From: Nonlabens spongiae | GTDB lineage: Bacteria > Bacteroidota > Bacteroidia > Flavobacteriales > Flavobacteriaceae | NCBI RefSeq assembly: GCF_002117125.1 | Contig: NZ_CP019344.1 | Coordinates: 3,093,501 to 3,157,500, forward strand | DNA: 64,000 nucleotides | Direction: 5' to 3' | Shown: one piece after another, positions 9,078 through 18,093 of the stretch | Position numbering within the stretch: the stretch's first letter is position 1 | How the letters are laid out: each line of letters begins with the position of its first letter | Made by a program: the position numbers and the translations under genes | The notes under the pieces: generated by a model | What the model was told of the DNA's origin: nothing | What the model saw: only the letters and a program-made list of their open reading frames with translations | Database searches by the model: none

Positions 9078-10550
9078 AGGAGCATCCTCTTCGTGATATT
9101 CTTCCTCATCTTCTAGTTGAGTCTCACACCCGAATAGGTTGTGGGACTCAATCAATTCTGGAATACCTTCTGGCACCATATCTTTCCAACCCTCTTCGCC
9201 ATTTTCAATCATTCTGAGAACCTCACGAGAGAAAATATGTAAAATTTCAGAATCATAATCTTCTAGATCCTTGAGTTTACCATTGTATTTGAAGAACTTG
9301 TAAAGCTCTTTCATACGTGGATGCACCTTTAGGTTTTCACTAGTCGTAAGTTCTCCTGTTTCAGGATCTTTAAGTGGGTATAGGTAAACTCTCAGATCTT
9401 TAAAGAATAATTTTCCAAACGCTTCAAGAATCCCTCCACTTAGGTGCGTGTAATATTTTGTGTCAAAAACATCAATAAGGTTATTGACCCCCATTACGAG
9501 ACCTATTCGCTCCTTAGTATAATTATTCAGATACTCAACCAGTCGATAATACTCTTTGAAATTAGAAATCATCACCGTCTGTCCTAATGAACAAAGCAGT
9601 TCAGCTCTATGCAAGAAATCTTCTTCATCAATCTCCCCACTAGCGCGCAGATTAGAAAGCGTGATTTCAAAAAGTGTCTCTAGTTTTTCTTCCTTGACTG
9701 TACCTGATTTTAAAAATCTGCGACGAGCAGTTTCATACATGTCCATGTTTACCTTAGTTACTGGTCTAAAGCTACCTCTTAGAGCAAGGACATTTTTCTT
9801 ATAAAGGATCTTTGCACTCAGAATATTATTCCCATCTGGACCAAACATTACCGCCTCGGTCATACCGTTTTTGATCAACTGAAGACTCATCAAACGATTG
9901 TCCACATCTTTGAAGATAGGACCTTCAAAATTGATCATATCAATCTCGATCTTATCCTTGTCGATATGATCATATAAATATTGGAGCAATTTTTTAGGTT
10001 GATCGTGTTTGTAAAAGGCACCGTAAATAAGATTAGTACCTAATATTCCTAAGGTATTTTGCTGCAATCGAGCATCACGTTCTTTGAACCTAACATGTAA
10101 TACAATTTCAGAAAACTCTTCTTCTGGATTGACCTGAAAGCGTATACCTAGCCATCCATGCCCCATGTAACGTTTGGCAAAATCAATGGTTGCGACTGTA
10201 TTTGCGTAGGTAAAGAATAGTTTGGTCGGGTGTTTCTCTCGAGATAGGCGCTCTTCAATAAGACCCATTTCGTACTGAAGCATTTTTCTCAATCTTGCTT
10301 CAGTGACATAACGACCGTCATCCTGAATGCCATAAACGGCGTCAGAGAAATCTTTGTCGTATGCGCTCATCGCTTTGGCTATGGTTCCAGAAGCTCCTCC
10401 AGCTCTAAAAAAGTTCCGAACAGTTTCTTGTCCTGCACCTATCTCTGCAAATGTGCCGTAGATGTTCTGGTTCAGGTTGATACGTAAAGCTTTGTTTTTA
10501 ATAGAAGGGACAGACTCAAAATCGTGATCGCCTAATAGACTTATACCCAT
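9072..10550 (-). CDS. Conserved protein of unknown function, 492 aa
   Basis: I chose the ATG at 10550, giving MGISLLGDHDF; the open frame runs 49 codons further but would cover the start of the divergent MBL gene at 10633. No signal peptide or membrane segment is seen. It has a conserved-looking N-terminal block (NKALRINLNQNIYGTFAEIG, then a Gly-rich FRAGGASGTIAKAMSAYDKD), and ends in an acidic tail. The density of motif-like stretches (YGIQDDGRYVTE, MLQYEMGLIEERLSR) suggests an enzyme. I recall such Bacteroidota proteins under misleading names including TonB-dependent receptor, for which nothing here supports a barrel. Function unknown. Confidence 0.8.
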   Translation of the reverse strand: MGISLLGDHDFESVPSIKNKALRINLNQNIYGTFAEIGAGQETVRNFFRAGGASGTIAKAMSAYDKDFSDAVYGIQDDGRYVTEARLRKMLQYEMGLIEERLSREKHPTKLFFTYANTVATIDFAKRYMGHGWLGIRFQVNPEEEFSEIVLHVRFKERDARLQQNTLGILGTNLIYGAFYKHDQPKKLLQYLYDHIDKDKIEIDMINFEGPIFKDVDNRLMSLQLIKNGMTEAVMFGPDGNNILSAKILYKKNVLALRGSFRPVTKVNMDMYETARRRFLKSGTVKEEKLETLFEITLSNLRASGEIDEEDFLHRAELLCSLGQTVMISNFKEYYRLVEYLNNYTKERIGLVMGVNNLIDVFDTKYYTHLSGGILEAFGKLFFKDLRVYLYPLKDPETGELTTSENLKVHPRMKELYKFFKYNGKLKDLEDYDSEILHIFSREVLRMIENGEEGWKDMVPEGIPELIESHNLFGCETQLEDEEEYHEEDAPL

Positions 10551-10632
10551 GAGAATAATTTGAACGGTGTATACAAAGGTAAATAACCGCCTAGCCACAT
10601 GAAAAATTATCAATACTTTTAACCTAAGATTT

Positions 10633-11406
10633 ATGGAGCTGGAATTTACTTTTTTAGGTACAGGTACATCACAGGGTATTCCCATAATAGGAAGCAATCA
10701 TCCAGTATGTTTAAGCGCTGATCCTAAGGATAAAAGACTTCGGGTAAGTGGACTTATCAAAATAAACGGAGTCAACATCGTCATTGATTGTGGTCCAGAT
10801 TTCAGACAACAAATGCTTAGTAATCACGTCGATCGTTTAGACGCTGTGCTATTTACCCATGAGCATGCTGATCATACTGCCGGTCTTGATGATTTAAGAC
10901 CATTTTATTTTAGGCAAGGAGATCTGGATTGCTATATGACAGAGCGTGTGAAAAAATCTCTTGAAGAGCGATTCCAGTACATTTTTACCACTGTTGATAA
11001 ATATCCGGGTGTAGCAAATCTAGATGTACATGTTTTTGATGAAGATCCTTTTCAAGTGGGAGATGTACAAATAATTCCCATAGAAGCAGATCACGGCTAT
11101 CTACCTGTTCACGGTTTTAGAATTGCGGATTTTGCTTACATGACAGATGTAAAGAAGATTCCATCCTACTCCATGAAAAGACTTAGGGGTCTAGACGTTC
11201 TGGTAATCAATGCTCTTAGAGAAGAAGCTCACAACAGCCATCTTAATCTTGAGGAAGCATTAGAACTTGTAAGCAGGCTCAAGCCTAAACGTACTTACTT
11301 TACACACATTAGTCACCATTTAGGGTTTCATCAAGAAGTACAGGAAAGACTACCTGAAAATATCTATCTCGCATACGATAACTTAAAAATCACATCACCT
11401 AATTGA
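10633..11406 (+). CDS. MBL-fold metallo-hydrolase, PhnP/lactamase_B_2-like
   Basis: 257 residues. The metal-binding motif THEHADH sits at 75-81 (HxHxDH), with further ligand-like His near VLINALREEAHNSH and FTHISHHLGFH at the C-terminus. The N-terminus LGTGTSQGIPIIG matches the PhnP-like phosphodiesterase/RNase Z-related branch of the superfamily. By family it is probably a Mn2+- or Zn2+-dependent phosphodiesterase in the cytoplasm, with unknown substrate; no phn genes are nearby. The next gene starts one base after its stop codon, so the two form an operon. Confidence 0.9.
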   Translation: MELEFTFLGTGTSQGIPIIGSNHPVCLSADPKDKRLRVSGLIKINGVNIVIDCGPDFRQQMLSNHVDRLDAVLFTHEHADHTAGLDDLRPFYFRQGDLDCYMTERVKKSLEERFQYIFTTVDKYPGVANLDVHVFDEDPFQVGDVQIIPIEADHGYLPVHGFRIADFAYMTDVKKIPSYSMKRLRGLDVLVINALREEAHNSHLNLEEALELVSRLKPKRTYFTHISHHLGFHQEVQERLPENIYLAYDNLKITSPN

Positions 11407-11407
11407 T

Positions 11408-11911
11408 ATGAGAAAACATTTATATCTCTACTTATTCATTTTTGCTTCATTAATAGCTCTTGTATTTTACATTAATGGGAGAAAATATCAAGAAAAACTA
11501 GAGCAGCAAGTTGCAGAACTCCGAGAAGATATTGAAGAGAATAAACAACAATCTGGATCGACAGAAAGTTCATTACCTACAACTGGCGTGGAGCATCCAT
11601 TCACACTAGCCTTCAACCCAGAAGCTGAGGAATACTTATATGATATGGATCTAACCACTCAAGAAGTAGAGCAGCAGGTAATGGATAAATTGCTGGAGCT
11701 TAATCTCAATGAGGGCGGTAACCCACTTATTCCTTACACCGGCGCGGGTCGCGGTTTCCAGATCAGCAATTCGTTTTTAGTCAATCACAAATGGGTTCTT
11801 GTGAATTTTTACGATGGCGATCAGTGGGGCGAGGCCATGATTCAGTATGATATCGATGCAGATAAAAATGTAGAGTTGAGTACGATTAAAGCTTTACTAT
11901 ATCTCAATTAA
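11408..11911 (+). CDS. Hypothetical membrane-anchored protein
   Basis: 167 residues. An uncleaved signal-anchor (about 5-22, YLYLFIFASLIALVFYI) is followed by a charged, probably coiled-coil stretch (about 28-50) and a small globular domain of about 110 residues with no motif I recognise. It follows the MBL hydrolase by one base and is translated from the same message, so a joint role is possible. Its 3' end is only 4 bases from the convergent esterase gene. Probably inner-membrane with the C-terminal domain in the periplasm. Confidence 0.8.
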   Translation: MRKHLYLYLFIFASLIALVFYINGRKYQEKLEQQVAELREDIEENKQQSGSTESSLPTTGVEHPFTLAFNPEAEEYLYDMDLTTQEVEQQVMDKLLELNLNEGGNPLIPYTGAGRGFQISNSFLVNHKWVLVNFYDGDQWGEAMIQYDIDADKNVELSTIKALLYLN

Positions 11912-11915
11912 ATAC

Positions 11916-12587
11916 CTAAATGCGCTCCTCCAGCCACTTTTTCATGTCATAGAAGTTGTCTCTCGCAACGCCATGACCCGCAGGATAATCTTTAAAAACA
12001 TAATCGGCGCGGGCTTCGTCCATGAGTGGAATGGCCTTTTTTGCCCAGTCAAAAGGTATCACTTGATCCATGGTTCCGTGACTTATGAAGTAGTTTGTGG
12101 GGTTCTCGCTTTCGCGAAAGCGTGCATTCAACCCTGCTCTGTCCTCAACAAGATCTTCGTTCACATAACCACTCATCGCAACTACGTTTTTGAACAAATT
12201 GGGATCTGAAAGACTCAAAGCGTAGGAGAGTATCGCACCCTGACTGAAACCGAGAATGTTCAAATTTTCAGGATCGATATCATAGGCAGTTTTGAGCTCA
12301 TCAACAAATGTTCTAATAAGCTGCATGCTCTTGCGAGCTTGATCCAAATCACTGAACTTACCACCAGCTGCATCAAAATTAATCGCATACCAAGCAGCTC
12401 CATAAGGCGGCAGGTCGTAAGGCGCTCTGGCGCTCACAATAAATATACCCTCATCCAGCTCTGGTGAGAAGGAAAAAAGATCATCCTCATTACTGCCGTA
12501 TCCATGCAATAGCAGGAGCAAAGGCGCGTTTTCTTGATTTGCAGGTCTTATACGATGTTGTAAACTTAAATTATTCGTGTCTGTCAT
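11916..12587 (-). CDS. Alpha/beta hydrolase, phospholipase/carboxylesterase family
   Basis: 223 residues. The nucleophile elbow GFSQG places Ser115; Asp174 (in GTMDQVIPFD) and His205 (in PAGHGVARD) complete the triad, and LLLLHGYGSNEDD holds the oxyanion hole. This matches the EstB/YpfH-like small carboxylesterases of the cytoplasm; the substrate is unknown. Its start overlaps the stop of the DUF4870 gene by 4 bases, so it is the last gene of a minus-strand operon running from the BatA-like gene. A perfect palindromic repeat in the reading frame encodes RFRES at about 156-160, between the elbow and the acid, in what is likely a surface loop. Confidence 0.93.
   Translation of the reverse strand: MTDTNNLSLQHRIRPANQENAPLLLLLHGYGSNEDDLFSFSPELDEGIFIVSARAPYDLPPYGAAWYAINFDAAGGKFSDLDQARKSMQLIRTFVDELKTAYDIDPENLNILGFSQGAILSYALSLSDPNLFKNVVAMSGYVNEDLVEDRAGLNARFRESENPTNYFISHGTMDQVIPFDWAKKAIPLMDEARADYVFKDYPAGHGVARDNFYDMKKWLEERI
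12107..12122. repeat. Palindromic repeat copy (perfect), inside esterase gene
   Basis: Perfect 16-bp copy, read as RFRES. Confidence 0.85.
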
Positions 12588-12934
12588 TTTATGAAACTAA
12601 ACCATTTTTGAAATGCCGCACCCACCACTGGTAATTCATCTTTTTGATTGCGTACCACGCTCATGAGCCCTAGCATTGCCATGATAACCACTAGAAAGAT
12701 GATCACAAAGGCTAACCAATAGGCATTATCAGGAATTACTCCAGCAAAAATGCTCAAAAATAGGGCGATACAAGCAATACCTAGCATCTGTCTTATGTGG
12801 AAGGATACAAACTCGTTGTTACGATCATTGTTAAGAATGACGGCTACTCCCAGAACTGCTATGAATAATATGAAATGTATAAACAAGAGCAGCGAACTCA
12901 AATAAGCCAGCATAGCGATATTTTTATCTTTCAT
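12584..12934 (-). CDS. DUF4870/Tic20-like small membrane protein
   Basis: 116 residues with three or four hydrophobic segments and the FVSFHIRQMLGIA motif typical of DUF4870 proteins, in which a short amphipathic segment with a conserved His precedes a membrane helix. Inner-membrane protein of unknown function. It begins 2 bases downstream of the dihydroorotase-like gene and overlaps the esterase gene by 4 bases, so all belong to one transcript. Confidence 0.85.
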   Translation of the reverse strand: MKDKNIAMLAYLSSLLLFIHFILFIAVLGVAVILNNDRNNEFVSFHIRQMLGIACIALFLSIFAGVIPDNAYWLAFVIIFLVVIMAMLGLMSVVRNQKDELPVVGAAFQKWFSFIK

Positions 12935-12936
12935 GA

Positions 12937-14187
12937 TTAAAAATTGAATTGTGAAGCCTTGCCATTTATCGTTCCCAGAACTTTTCCTTTACACTGAAGT
13001 CCTATAGCCGCCGCATTTTTAGACTCAGAAAGAATGTTCTTTTTCTCAAACTTATAATTGGTTTCTGGATCAAATAAGGTTATGACCGCCTTGCTGTTTT
13101 CTCTTATTTCTGAACGTGCGATTCCATAAACGCTGTATGCGCTGGTGAGCAAATCGATCGTTTTTTCTAAACCTAGCTTTTCATTACTCAGTCCAAAAAC
13201 GCTTTCTAAACCTATGCTACCCGCAGTAGCTTGGTCAAACTCCACATCTTTATGCTCAATATTGAGCGGTATGTGGTCGCTCGTAACCATATCAATCGTG
13301 CCATCTGAAATAAAATCCTTGAATTTTGAAACAGATTTTTTACTTCTCAACGGCGGCAGCAACTTATAATTAGTGTTGAAGTCTTCTAATGCTGAACTGT
13401 CTAATACCAAATGATGTGCAGAGATCGAGCAAGTGATTTTTAATCCTTGAGCTTTTGCATTTCTAATAAGTTCTAGCGACTCAATCGTACTGATGGTAGG
13501 TATGTGAAGATGCGCGTTTGTATAACGAGCGATTTCAATATCACGTGCCACTTGTAACGATTCCGCCAGAGCAGGTTGCGATTTGATACCCAAATGTATG
13601 GTCGTAGAATCTTCATTTACCATTCCCTGACCCGCAATAGCATTATGTACAGGATAGGAATGTACAATTCCATCGAAGCTTTTTGTGTATTGAAGCGCAA
13701 TCTTAAGCAAATTTGCGTTTAAGATGCTCTTTTTGAAATCGTAGAAACCTGCACAACCCGCCTCATGCATATCAAACAGTTCTGCGAGATGTTCTCCATC
13801 TTGATTTAAGGTAAGGCTGCCTAATGGATGAACATCAACCAGTTTGTTTTTATATAGACTTTTTAAAGATCTAATTCCAGCGGCATTCTCTGGGTTGGGC
13901 TGGTTATTTGCATTAAGCAAAATGCTGGTAAATCCGCTTTTTGAGGCTGTCGCCAATCCATTTTTTATAGACTGACGCTCTTCATGACCCGGCGCTCCAA
14001 AACTCACACTGCTGTCTATCCAGCCTATACTCACATGTAGATTCTCATGCTCTATGATTTGAGCATCCTCAGCAGATAAATTATTGCCGATTTCTTTAAT
14101 GATTCCCTGATCTATTAAAATGTCTTTTTTGCTATTATGATGATCAGATGCGGAATCAACGATGTGTGCATTTTTGAGAAGGATCAT
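12937..14187 (-). CDS. Dihydroorotase-like protein lacking the HxH metal motif
   Basis: 416 residues, full amidohydrolase length and order. In active dihydroorotase a DxHxHxxxPG motif gives two of the zinc ligands; here the matching site (about 58-67) reads DSSVSFGAPG, with both His replaced by Ser. Other ligand positions persist: His176 in IVHSYP, a His in AHLHIPT near 226-228, and Asp304 in TSDHIPL. So the binuclear site is incomplete, and this is likely a non-catalytic paralogue or an enzyme with altered chemistry, despite the usual dihydroorotase label. It overlaps the BatA-like gene by 4 bases and lies in an operon with no pyrimidine genes. Confidence 0.88.
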   Translation of the reverse strand: MILLKNAHIVDSASDHHNSKKDILIDQGIIKEIGNNLSAEDAQIIEHENLHVSIGWIDSSVSFGAPGHEERQSIKNGLATASKSGFTSILLNANNQPNPENAAGIRSLKSLYKNKLVDVHPLGSLTLNQDGEHLAELFDMHEAGCAGFYDFKKSILNANLLKIALQYTKSFDGIVHSYPVHNAIAGQGMVNEDSTTIHLGIKSQPALAESLQVARDIEIARYTNAHLHIPTISTIESLELIRNAKAQGLKITCSISAHHLVLDSSALEDFNTNYKLLPPLRSKKSVSKFKDFISDGTIDMVTSDHIPLNIEHKDVEFDQATAGSIGLESVFGLSNEKLGLEKTIDLLTSAYSVYGIARSEIRENSKAVITLFDPETNYKFEKKNILSESKNAAAIGLQCKGKVLGTINGKASQFNF

Positions 14188-16064
14188 TTCAGGTATTTTA
14201 AAATCAGGATTTCACAAATTAAGAAAAATAATGCTCCATACAGAAACCAGCGCCAGAGCGTAGTCACCTCTTCACTGGCTGCAATTTCAGTAAAGACTTC
14301 TTCTAGGTTGTTTGCTGTATTTCCGCCTAGTTGATTGTCTGAGAGGTACCTCAGCTCATTTTCAGACCTAGGATAGTTGAATGCGAGCTGTGAGACCGTG
14401 TTTTCTTCATGTATTACCTCAATAACTCCGTCATCTAGGATATCATCTTCAGTGTTGATCTGCACGTAATTAGGGTAGCTGCGCTGTCTAGGAATCAGCT
14501 CGTTATTATCAAGTTTAAATTTTACCACACCATCATCTTTTATGGAATAGGGTATCGCAATTTCTGATGGAACTCCTGTTTGAAAGTACAGTTTGGGAAG
14601 TGGCAAACTACTCATAGCCATATTATAAAAGACAGGTACGATGAGTGGCGAACTTTGAAAGTTTGTATTTTCAACATTTAGCGGTGCGGTAAAGACAAAT
14701 GTATTGCCGGCTTCATATAGAAACTCGCTGCCGTCTGCATATTCTAGGATCGCATTACCCGCACTGACCCTTGCCGATTTTTGAACGCTGGGATATTGAA
14801 AATTACTTACCCTTTTATTGAAAACATCGCTCATGACGGGATGGTCGTAATTGATACGAGTGATGTTTTTTTCTAATTCAACCATTTGAAAATTACGGGT
14901 CAGTCCACCTGTGACACCATTTTCGTTTGGAATAAAAATAATCTTACCGCCATTTGAAGTAAAAGCGTTGAGCTCACGTTTCAAAGATGCCGGTATGGTT
15001 TCCAATTCATTTAAAACTACTAGATTCTGATCCTTGATCAGGTTGTAATTCAGGTCTTTCAATCGATAGGCGGCATATTCAAATGGTCGGCCTTTAAAAA
15101 TTCTATTTATAAAACCGCTTTCTGCACCGTTTATGGATAGGACTTTGATCTGACTGGAAGTATCATAAGCCAGGTAAAATTCATTGTCAAATTTGAGTCC
15201 GTTGTCAGTTATGCTCACTTTAGCGTTAAGACCTTCATCAGCTTCTACGTCAAAAACAGCTTCACCTTCTTGATCTTCTAAAGTCACGCTCGTCTTAGCC
15301 AGCAATAGATTTTTGTTGAACAATGAAACAGTTACCGGTTGCTCAAGGTCATAATTTGAAGAAATAGTCACTCCCAGTTGAACAGAACTATTGACACGCT
15401 TTTTTACAAAAACACTATCGATACTTAAGTTGTTAGTCTCCTGCGGCACATAACGAACCATTTTGAGATCACCGGTGAAGGTTGAGTCAGCTACCGCGCC
15501 ATTCAATCGCTGAAAATCGCTCAATAGGATCAAACGCACGGCATCACTGTTTGCCAAAGTTCCGGCTTTGAGCTTCACTTGGGATAAGCTGTAAGATTCA
15601 CTGGTATGACCTAATTTCAAAATCTGATTGGTCAGGCTTTGTCTCGTCTCATACCTAAAAACTTGATCGTTTGTGAAAACTGTGACTTCTCGATCTGCGT
15701 CTAGCGATGATAGCAGATCGGTCACTGCGACGTTGAGCAAAGTTCCCTCGCTGCCCTGGGTCTGCATCGAGAAGCTATTGTCAAGATAAATGATAGTCTC
15801 TGTTTGCTCGCTATTTTGATCTTCTGCAGGCAGGAAAGGTTGCGCAAATGCAAGAACCAGACAAGTGACGACTAATAATCGCGCGAGAAGGGATAGCCAT
15901 TTTTTGAGCTGGCGGCTCTTTCGGGTTTGGCTGATGAGCGGTTTGAGGAAGGCAACATTAGTAAACTCTCTTTTTTTAAACCTACGTAACTGAAAAAGGT
16001 GAACTATAATCGGTACGATCAGAAAGAATAATCCGTAAAGTAGGTGCGGGTGTTTAAAAACCAT
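14184..16064 (-). CDS. BatA-like protein with vWA domain, membrane-bound
   Basis: 626 residues. The N-terminus (HPHLLYGLFFLIVPIIVHLF, then a basic run RRFKKREFTN) is the BatA N-terminal membrane domain. A second helix lies at about 58-78, and a von Willebrand A domain starts with IIYLDNSFSM, whose DxSxS is the MIDAS metal site. A long extracytoplasmic region follows, with a final membrane helix close to the C-terminus. Proteins of this type occur in Bat (aerotolerance) loci, but no MoxR ATPase is adjacent here. It is the first gene of the minus-strand run down to the esterase. Confidence 0.9.
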   Translation of the reverse strand: MVFKHPHLLYGLFFLIVPIIVHLFQLRRFKKREFTNVAFLKPLISQTRKSRQLKKWLSLLARLLVVTCLVLAFAQPFLPAEDQNSEQTETIIYLDNSFSMQTQGSEGTLLNVAVTDLLSSLDADREVTVFTNDQVFRYETRQSLTNQILKLGHTSESYSLSQVKLKAGTLANSDAVRLILLSDFQRLNGAVADSTFTGDLKMVRYVPQETNNLSIDSVFVKKRVNSSVQLGVTISSNYDLEQPVTVSLFNKNLLLAKTSVTLEDQEGEAVFDVEADEGLNAKVSITDNGLKFDNEFYLAYDTSSQIKVLSINGAESGFINRIFKGRPFEYAAYRLKDLNYNLIKDQNLVVLNELETIPASLKRELNAFTSNGGKIIFIPNENGVTGGLTRNFQMVELEKNITRINYDHPVMSDVFNKRVSNFQYPSVQKSARVSAGNAILEYADGSEFLYEAGNTFVFTAPLNVENTNFQSSPLIVPVFYNMAMSSLPLPKLYFQTGVPSEIAIPYSIKDDGVVKFKLDNNELIPRQRSYPNYVQINTEDDILDDGVIEVIHEENTVSQLAFNYPRSENELRYLSDNQLGGNTANNLEEVFTEIAASEEVTTLWRWFLYGALFFLICEILILKYLK

Positions 16065-16138
16065 TCAAAAGATCACTTTGCCAAAGATAGTAGAGTTCGC
16101 CAGCCTAAACAAGATGACAGACGTATCTTCAACGATCA

Positions 16139-16909
16139 TTACAACTCTCTAAATGCACCTAATCCGAAAAGTGCAAAATCATATTTTACGGGATCTTCAG
16201 GATCCATTTTCCGCAGTTGCTTGTCCAGTTCAGCGACGGCCTTTGCGTCGTTTTGTTTGCGTTTGAGCAACTTCAATTTACGCGCGATGTTACCGGTATG
16301 TACATCCAGCGGTAAAGAAAGCGCTGAAGCCGGGATGCTGTCCCAAATCCCAAAATCCACACCCGCAAGATCTTTCCTCACCATCCATCGCAAAAACATG
16401 TTGATGCGTTTTGCGCTGCTCCCCTTCAGCGGATCGCTCACGTGTTTCTGCGTGCGTTTCTCGTGATCAATTTCAAAGAACAGCTGTTTAAAACTCGAGA
16501 TGCCTGCCTGTAGGTCGCTGTTGTTTGAATGGTACGCTTTCGCGAAAGCGGACTCCAGACCAGCATGGTTCTTATAAATGTTTTGTAGGGCTCGCATAAA
16601 AGTTCGACAATCCTGAGCGTTGAACGTGCGGTGCACAAAGCCTTCAAACCGATCCAGATCTGTAGGCTCGTGGTTCTTGATGAAGTCTGCCGGTGCGTGA
16701 TCCATGAGTTCCATCCATTTGTGGGCGTTGTTGATGATGGATTTGCGGTTGCCCCAAGAAATCGTGGCGATCAAAAAGCCCGAGATCTCAATATCTTCCT
16801 TGCTGGTAAATAGGTGCGGGATCTGAATGGGATCATGGGGGATAAAGTCTGGCACGTTGTACTGCAGCACCTTTGCGTCGAGAAATTCCTTGAGTTCGGC
16901 TTTTTTCAA
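16139..16909 (-). CDS. TIGR02757 family protein
   Basis: 256 residues, the family's usual length. The N-terminal block (KVLQYNVPDFIPHDPIQIPH), the SWGNRKSI motif and the HTGNIARKLKLLKRKQND segment are characteristic. Sequence hints (helical, a DVHTG motif like VDTH of the HhH glycosylases) make a DNA-repair-like fold plausible, but no function is established to my knowledge. A perfect palindromic repeat in the gene encodes AFAKA near residue 121. About 75 bases separate it from the BatA-like gene. Confidence 0.88.
   Translation of the reverse strand: MKKAELKEFLDAKVLQYNVPDFIPHDPIQIPHLFTSKEDIEISGFLIATISWGNRKSIINNAHKWMELMDHAPADFIKNHEPTDLDRFEGFVHRTFNAQDCRTFMRALQNIYKNHAGLESAFAKAYHSNNSDLQAGISSFKQLFFEIDHEKRTQKHVSDPLKGSSAKRINMFLRWMVRKDLAGVDFGIWDSIPASALSLPLDVHTGNIARKLKLLKRKQNDAKAVAELDKQLRKMDPEDPVKYDFALFGLGAFREL
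16535..16550. repeat. Palindromic repeat copy (perfect), inside TIGR02757 gene
   Basis: Perfect 16-bp copy, read as AFAKA. Confidence 0.85.
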
Positions 16910-16947
16910 GAGATCATTTTTGCATTACTGAACAATTCCCATGCCGA

Positions 16948-17355
16948 TCATTTCTTCTTCAAATGCTCCTCAATATCACTGATATGATAGCCTAGCGCTT
17001 TGGTCGATATTTGAATTTCTTTAATGAGCAAAGCGAGTGAAATGATCAATAACAAAAGTGCAATACCAAAAATATAAATGGAGGCTTCTTGCTGCTCGAT
17101 GTAGATCAAAAACATGGTTAGTACGCACAACAGGAGACTGGAAATACCAAAAATTTGCATGTAGCGCGTCAAGTCCAGTCGGGACCTCAAATTCTGAATC
17201 TGTCTCAGCAAAGTCGGATCGTGGTTTTCTTTGTACCTACCGTGTAGATTCCTGATTACAGAAGCGTAAGCAAGAAACCTATTGGTATAAGCAAGCATGA
17301 TCAGAGAAATGGCTGAGAAAAGTAGGGTAGGAGTGGTGAGGGTTAGTTCTTTCAT
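16948..17355 (-). CDS. DUF2721 membrane protein
   Basis: 135 residues. An N-terminal hydrophobic segment is followed by a charged stretch (RFLAYASVIRNLHGRYKENH) and two strongly hydrophobic helices (about 70-88 and 92-110), the DUF2721 pattern. Inner membrane, unknown function. It lies between the LolD-like ATPase and the TIGR02757 gene, both on the same strand with gaps of 25 and 38 bases. Confidence 0.85.
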   Translation of the reverse strand: MKELTLTTPTLLFSAISLIMLAYTNRFLAYASVIRNLHGRYKENHDPTLLRQIQNLRSRLDLTRYMQIFGISSLLLCVLTMFLIYIEQQEASIYIFGIALLLLIISLALLIKEIQISTKALGYHISDIEEHLKKK

Positions 17356-17380
17356 ACCTTGATTTTAAATCTGAATTTAT

Positions 17381-18043
17381 TCAGTTTACTATTAGTCCAT
17401 CTACCATGGTAAGCTTGCGATCTGCCAGCTCTGCCAGCTCGTGATTGTGGGTTACAATAACAAAGGTTTGATTAAATTCTTCTCTGAGTTTAAAGATGAG
17501 GTTGTGCAGGTCATCTGCGGTATTGCTATCGAGATTTCCCGTGGGCTCATCTGCATAGATCACGCTGGGGTTGTTAATTAAAGATCTAGCCACGGCTACT
17601 CGCTGTTGCTCACCTCCTGAAAGTTCGCCGGGTTTGTGGTTATGTCTGTGGGATAGGCTCAAGATCTCAAGCAGCTCTTTGGCGCGTTTTTCCGCTTCTT
17701 GTTTTTTAGTTCCTTTGATAAATGCCGGGATACAAACGTTTTCAAGCGCGGTAAATTCTGGTAACAATTGATGAAACTGAAAAATAAAACCCAGTGATTC
17801 ATTTCTGAAACGGCTGAGTTGTTTCTGATTCAATTTATTGATATCTGTCCCATTGATGTTGAGGACTGTATTTGGATTTTTATCGGCTTGTTCGAGTGTT
17901 CCTAAAATATGTAGTAAAGTGGTTTTACCGGCGCCAGAGCTTCCTACGATGCTTACAACTTCACCCTTTTTTATCTCTAGGTCTACACCTTTGAGAACCT
18001 GAAGTTCATCAAAAGATTTAAAGACATTTCTTGCAATAATCAT
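17381..18043 (-). CDS. lolD: ABC transporter ATP-binding protein, LolD-like
   Basis: 220 residues, a stand-alone ATPase. Walker A GSSGAGKT (34-41), Q-loop in [12 protein letters not shown], signature LSGGEQQR (141-148), Walker B VIYADEP and the D-loop GNLD, and H-loop VTHNHELA are all intact. The MacB/LolD subfamily pattern fits lipoprotein release from the inner membrane, but no permease gene (LolCE) is adjacent, so the partner must be encoded elsewhere. The symbol is by similarity only; other type VII ABC exporters use near-identical ATPases. Confidence 0.88.
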   Translation of the reverse strand: MIIARNVFKSFDELQVLKGVDLEIKKGEVVSIVGSSGAGKTTLLHILGTLEQADKNPNTVLNINGTDINKLNQKQLSRFRNESLGFIFQFHQLLPEFTALENVCIPAFIKGTKKQEAEKRAKELLEILSLSHRHNHKPGELSGGEQQRVAVARSLINNPSVIYADEPTGNLDSNTADDLHNLIFKLREEFNQTFVIVTHNHELAELADRKLTMVDGLIVN

Positions 18044-18093
18044 AAGTCAAATGTACCACTAATCCATTTGCGTTAAACAGTATTGCCGAGTTT

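Noticed and set aside
10551..10697. The 49-codon N-terminal extension of the 492-residue protein
   Set aside because: It overlaps the start of the divergent MBL gene and has no family-like sequence; the ATG at 10550 fits better.
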